This document shows, in pieces, positions 6,241 through 7,843 of a DNA stretch of 7,843 bases. A model generated the notes under the pieces. It saw nothing but the letters and a program-made list of their open reading frames with translations. It made no database searches and had not been told where the DNA came from. The translations under genes were made by a program, and so were the position numbers. This DNA comes from an uncultured Oscillibacter sp. (lineage in GTDB: Bacteria > Bacillota > Clostridia > Oscillospirales > Oscillospiraceae), in contig CAMHDB010000084.1 of the NCBI GenBank assembly GCA_946183715.1, positions 1 to 7,843 of the forward strand, given 5' to 3'. Positions within the stretch are counted from its first letter, which is position 1. Each line of letters starts with the position of its first letter.

Positions 6241-7245
6241 TTAATACGGGGGCTCCCCGTCGTACTCCTTGCGGAGCTGGCGGATATCCTCCCCGAAAAA
6301 CTCAAAAATCTGGTACTCCCCCTCAATGCGGGAGGCAATCTGGGGTGAGTAGCGCTCCGCGATGTCCTCCGGCTCCAGATTGGTGCTCAGAATCGTGGCG
6401 CGCCGCTCCAACAGGCGGGTGTTGACAATCCGGTACAGTACGCTCCTGACGAACGGCGTGGAATGTTCGGTGCCGAGGTCGTCGAGAATCAGCAAATCAC
6501 AGCGCAACACGCGCCTGACATCGTGTCCGGCGTCCTCCTCGCGGTCGAATTTTTCGGCCTCGAAGCGCTGAAAGATATGCGCGGCGGTGTCGTAGACGAC
6601 GGAGAACCCGGAGGCGCTGACTTCCCGCGCGATAGCCGCCGAAAGGAACGTCTTTCCAAGTCCGGTAGAGCCGAAAAAGAGCAGGTTCCCGCTGTCCGGG
6701 CCGAACTTGCGCGCGTACTTCTGGCAGGCCTCGTAAATGGCCTCCATATTCTCCCGCGGGAAGACGCCTTCCTCCGGGTCGGTGCGGTCGGAGTACCAGC
6801 GGAGGCAGAAACTGTCGAAACTCTGGTTGCCGAGGTCGAGCATTTTGGAGAGTTCCTTCTGCTGTTCCTGCATGCACAGCTTGCGCAGACAGCGGCACAT
6901 TTTTTCGTTGACGTATCCGGTGTCCTGACAGAGCGGGCAGGCCGGGCTCCCGCTGAGGTAGTCGGGCGGGAGGCGGAGCTGTGCGAGAAGGGACTTTTTT
7001 TCCGCCTGAAGGTCGAGATTCTTTTCGCGCAGTTGTTCGACGGCCTGTTGAGGGTCGCCTCCCGGGCGGAGCGCGGCGGAGAGTACCCGCGCCGACGTTC
7101 GCCGGAGTTCGGCGTCGATTTCCCGCAGGCGCGGCTGGCGGCGGTACGCGTTTTCGCGGTGGTTTTCGAGTGTCTCGCGGCGTTTGGCGCGTCCGGCCTC
7201 CAAGCGCTGTTTGGCGCGGCGCAGAATCTCCTCATCGTAGGCCAT
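6241..7245 (-). CDS. DnaC/DnaI-type replicative helicase loader, AAA+ ATPase
   Basis: Protein of 334 residues, close to the size of DnaI and DnaC-like loaders. It is expected to load the replicative DnaB/DnaC-type helicase onto single-stranded DNA at the origin or at restart sites. Residues 1-95 are highly charged and helical, a likely coiled coil that contacts the helicase. A cysteine cluster follows, CPLCQDTGY then CRC (C103, C106, C117, C119), a zinc-binding pattern typical of these loaders. The ATPase part has Walker A GSTGLGKT (192-199), Walker B LLILDDLG (251-258), a sensor I segment STN (287-289) and SRI (305-307), which carries the likely arginine finger. The IstB transposase helper has a similar ATPase core, but the N-terminal zinc region and the DnaD neighbour favour a chromosomal loader. 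GGAGG at 7254-7258 supports the start. It begins 24 bases after the dnaD stop. Confidence 0.93.
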   Translation of the reverse strand: MAYDEEILRRAKQRLEAGRAKRRETLENHRENAYRRQPRLREIDAELRRTSARVLSAALRPGGDPQQAVEQLREKNLDLQAEKKSLLAQLRLPPDYLSGSPACPLCQDTGYVNEKMCRCLRKLCMQEQQKELSKMLDLGNQSFDSFCLRWYSDRTDPEEGVFPRENMEAIYEACQKYARKFGPDSGNLLFFGSTGLGKTFLSAAIAREVSASGFSVVYDTAAHIFQRFEAEKFDREEDAGHDVRRVLRCDLLILDDLGTEHSTPFVRSVLYRIVNTRLLERRATILSTNLEPEDIAERYSPQIASRIEGEYQIFEFFGEDIRQLRKEYDGEPPY

Positions 7246-7269
7246 TGGCAGCCCCTCCCTTCCGTGGAA

Positions 7270-7843
7270 TCAGGAATCCGCGTCCTGCTTCTCCCGTGCC
7301 CGCTTCTCCTTCAACTTCCGCGCATACTTCCCCACTTCGTGCCGACGCTTCCCGGACTTCTTCGCTTCGTGCCGGTCGTCCTTCTCGACCTCCGCCGGGG
7401 TGTGCAATCCTTCGGTGTCCCAGCGCTTGAGAATCTCGTTGCAGTAGTCCCATTTGAACTCCCGGCAGTTCAGGACGGTCTTTTCGTAGGCCAGCGCGAC
7501 GGTCTCCGGCGGGAAGCCCATCTTGTGCCAAGCCGACAGGTACTTTTCTTCCGGCCTGACCGGGAGGCGGTCGCCGAGTTCCAGAGCGCGCATATATTCG
7601 GCGTAATGGGCCTGTTGTCGGGCGAGGCGCTTGAGGTACTCCGCCGCCGCCGCCTGCGTCGTAATGCCCATCCGGTACCAGCGCGCGCCCTCCGATGCAA
7701 TCGACGACATTTTCGGGCGCTGTCCGGCCCCGTGCCGCGCGGCGTAGCGCTCCACGCAGTAGTTGACCAGCGTGTAGATTACGTCGCTCGGCAAGTCCAG
7801 CTCGTTCATGAGACCCAGCAGGCGCGACAAGTCCACGGGCGAG
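7270..7843 (-). CDS. DnaD-domain primosome protein, C-terminal part; 5' end off the window
   Basis: The reading frame is open through the right edge; a GTG at 7836 lies in frame but the preceding codons (Ser-Pro) continue the protein, so about 191 C-terminal residues are visible. DnaD proteins act with DnaB/DnaI-type factors in replication initiation and restart, remodelling DNA ahead of helicase loading. Two DnaB_2/DnaD-like helical modules are visible, counting from the GTG as residue 1. One covers about 1-70, ending RWYRMGITTQAAAAEYLKR. The second covers about 94-140 and carries the diagnostic YxxxIxxxW motif as YCNEILKRW (Y131, I135, W139). The last 40 residues form a very basic tail (KKSGKRRHE, KYARKLKEKRAREK), a likely DNA-binding extension. 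The missing part should be the N-terminal winged-helix domain. Adjacent to the helicase loader, as is usual in Clostridia. Confidence 0.9.
   Translation of the reverse strand, partial: SPVDLSRLLGLMNELDLPSDVIYTLVNYCVERYAARHGAGQRPKMSSIASEGARWYRMGITTQAAAAEYLKRLARQQAHYAEYMRALELGDRLPVRPEEKYLSAWHKMGFPPETVALAYEKTVLNCREFKWDYCNEILKRWDTEGLHTPAEVEKDDRHEAKKSGKRRHEVGKYARKLKEKRAREKQDADS

Noticed and set aside
6241..7245. IstB-type transposase helper, which would imply an insertion sequence
   Set aside because: No transposase gene or terminal repeats are near, and the N-terminal cysteine cluster and DnaD neighbour fit a chromosomal helicase loader.

Overview
The window is a tightly packed, GC-rich stretch of bacterial chromosome with every gene on the minus strand, so it reads from position 7843 down to 1. 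A DnaD-family primosome protein next to a DnaC/DnaI-type helicase loader, a QueT-type vitamin transporter, strong AGGAGG-type ribosome sites and a lipobox protein suggest a high-GC Firmicute, most likely a Clostridia of the Oscillospiraceae/Ruminococcaceae type. That placement rests on gene families and composition, not on a marker gene.

Layout in transcription order: (1) the C-terminal part of a DnaD-domain protein, cut by the right edge; (2) a helicase loader AAA+ ATPase with an N-terminal cysteine cluster; (3) a small single-domain cupin; (4) a TPR lipoprotein with two calcium-loop-like DxxGDG motifs; (5) a 991-residue membrane sensor made of about 14 beta-propeller repeats, a Y_Y_Y domain, one membrane helix and a complete cytoplasmic HD-GYP phosphodiesterase domain; (6) a QueT family membrane protein; (7) the N-terminal 122 residues of an O6-alkylguanine-DNA alkyltransferase, cut by the left edge just before its catalytic PCHR motif. 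The last gene is easy to miss because it is open at the window edge.

The gaps between genes are 24, 26, 15, 19 and 45 bases, and the last pair overlaps by one base. No hairpin followed by a T-run was seen in any gap, so the genes may form one long transcript or several overlapping ones. Functions fall into three groups: replication initiation (dnaD, loader), envelope sensing and cyclic-di-GMP signalling (lipoprotein, HD-GYP sensor), and queuosine precursor uptake plus DNA repair (queT, alkyltransferase). No gap reaches 300 bases, and I see no RNA gene, mobile element, CRISPR array or integration site.

I do not see a clearly new system. The items most worth a second look are the HD-GYP protein, whose outer half resembles the two-propeller sensor of Bacteroides hybrid two-component systems, its lipoprotein neighbour, and the lack of a recognisable preQ1 riboswitch ahead of queT.
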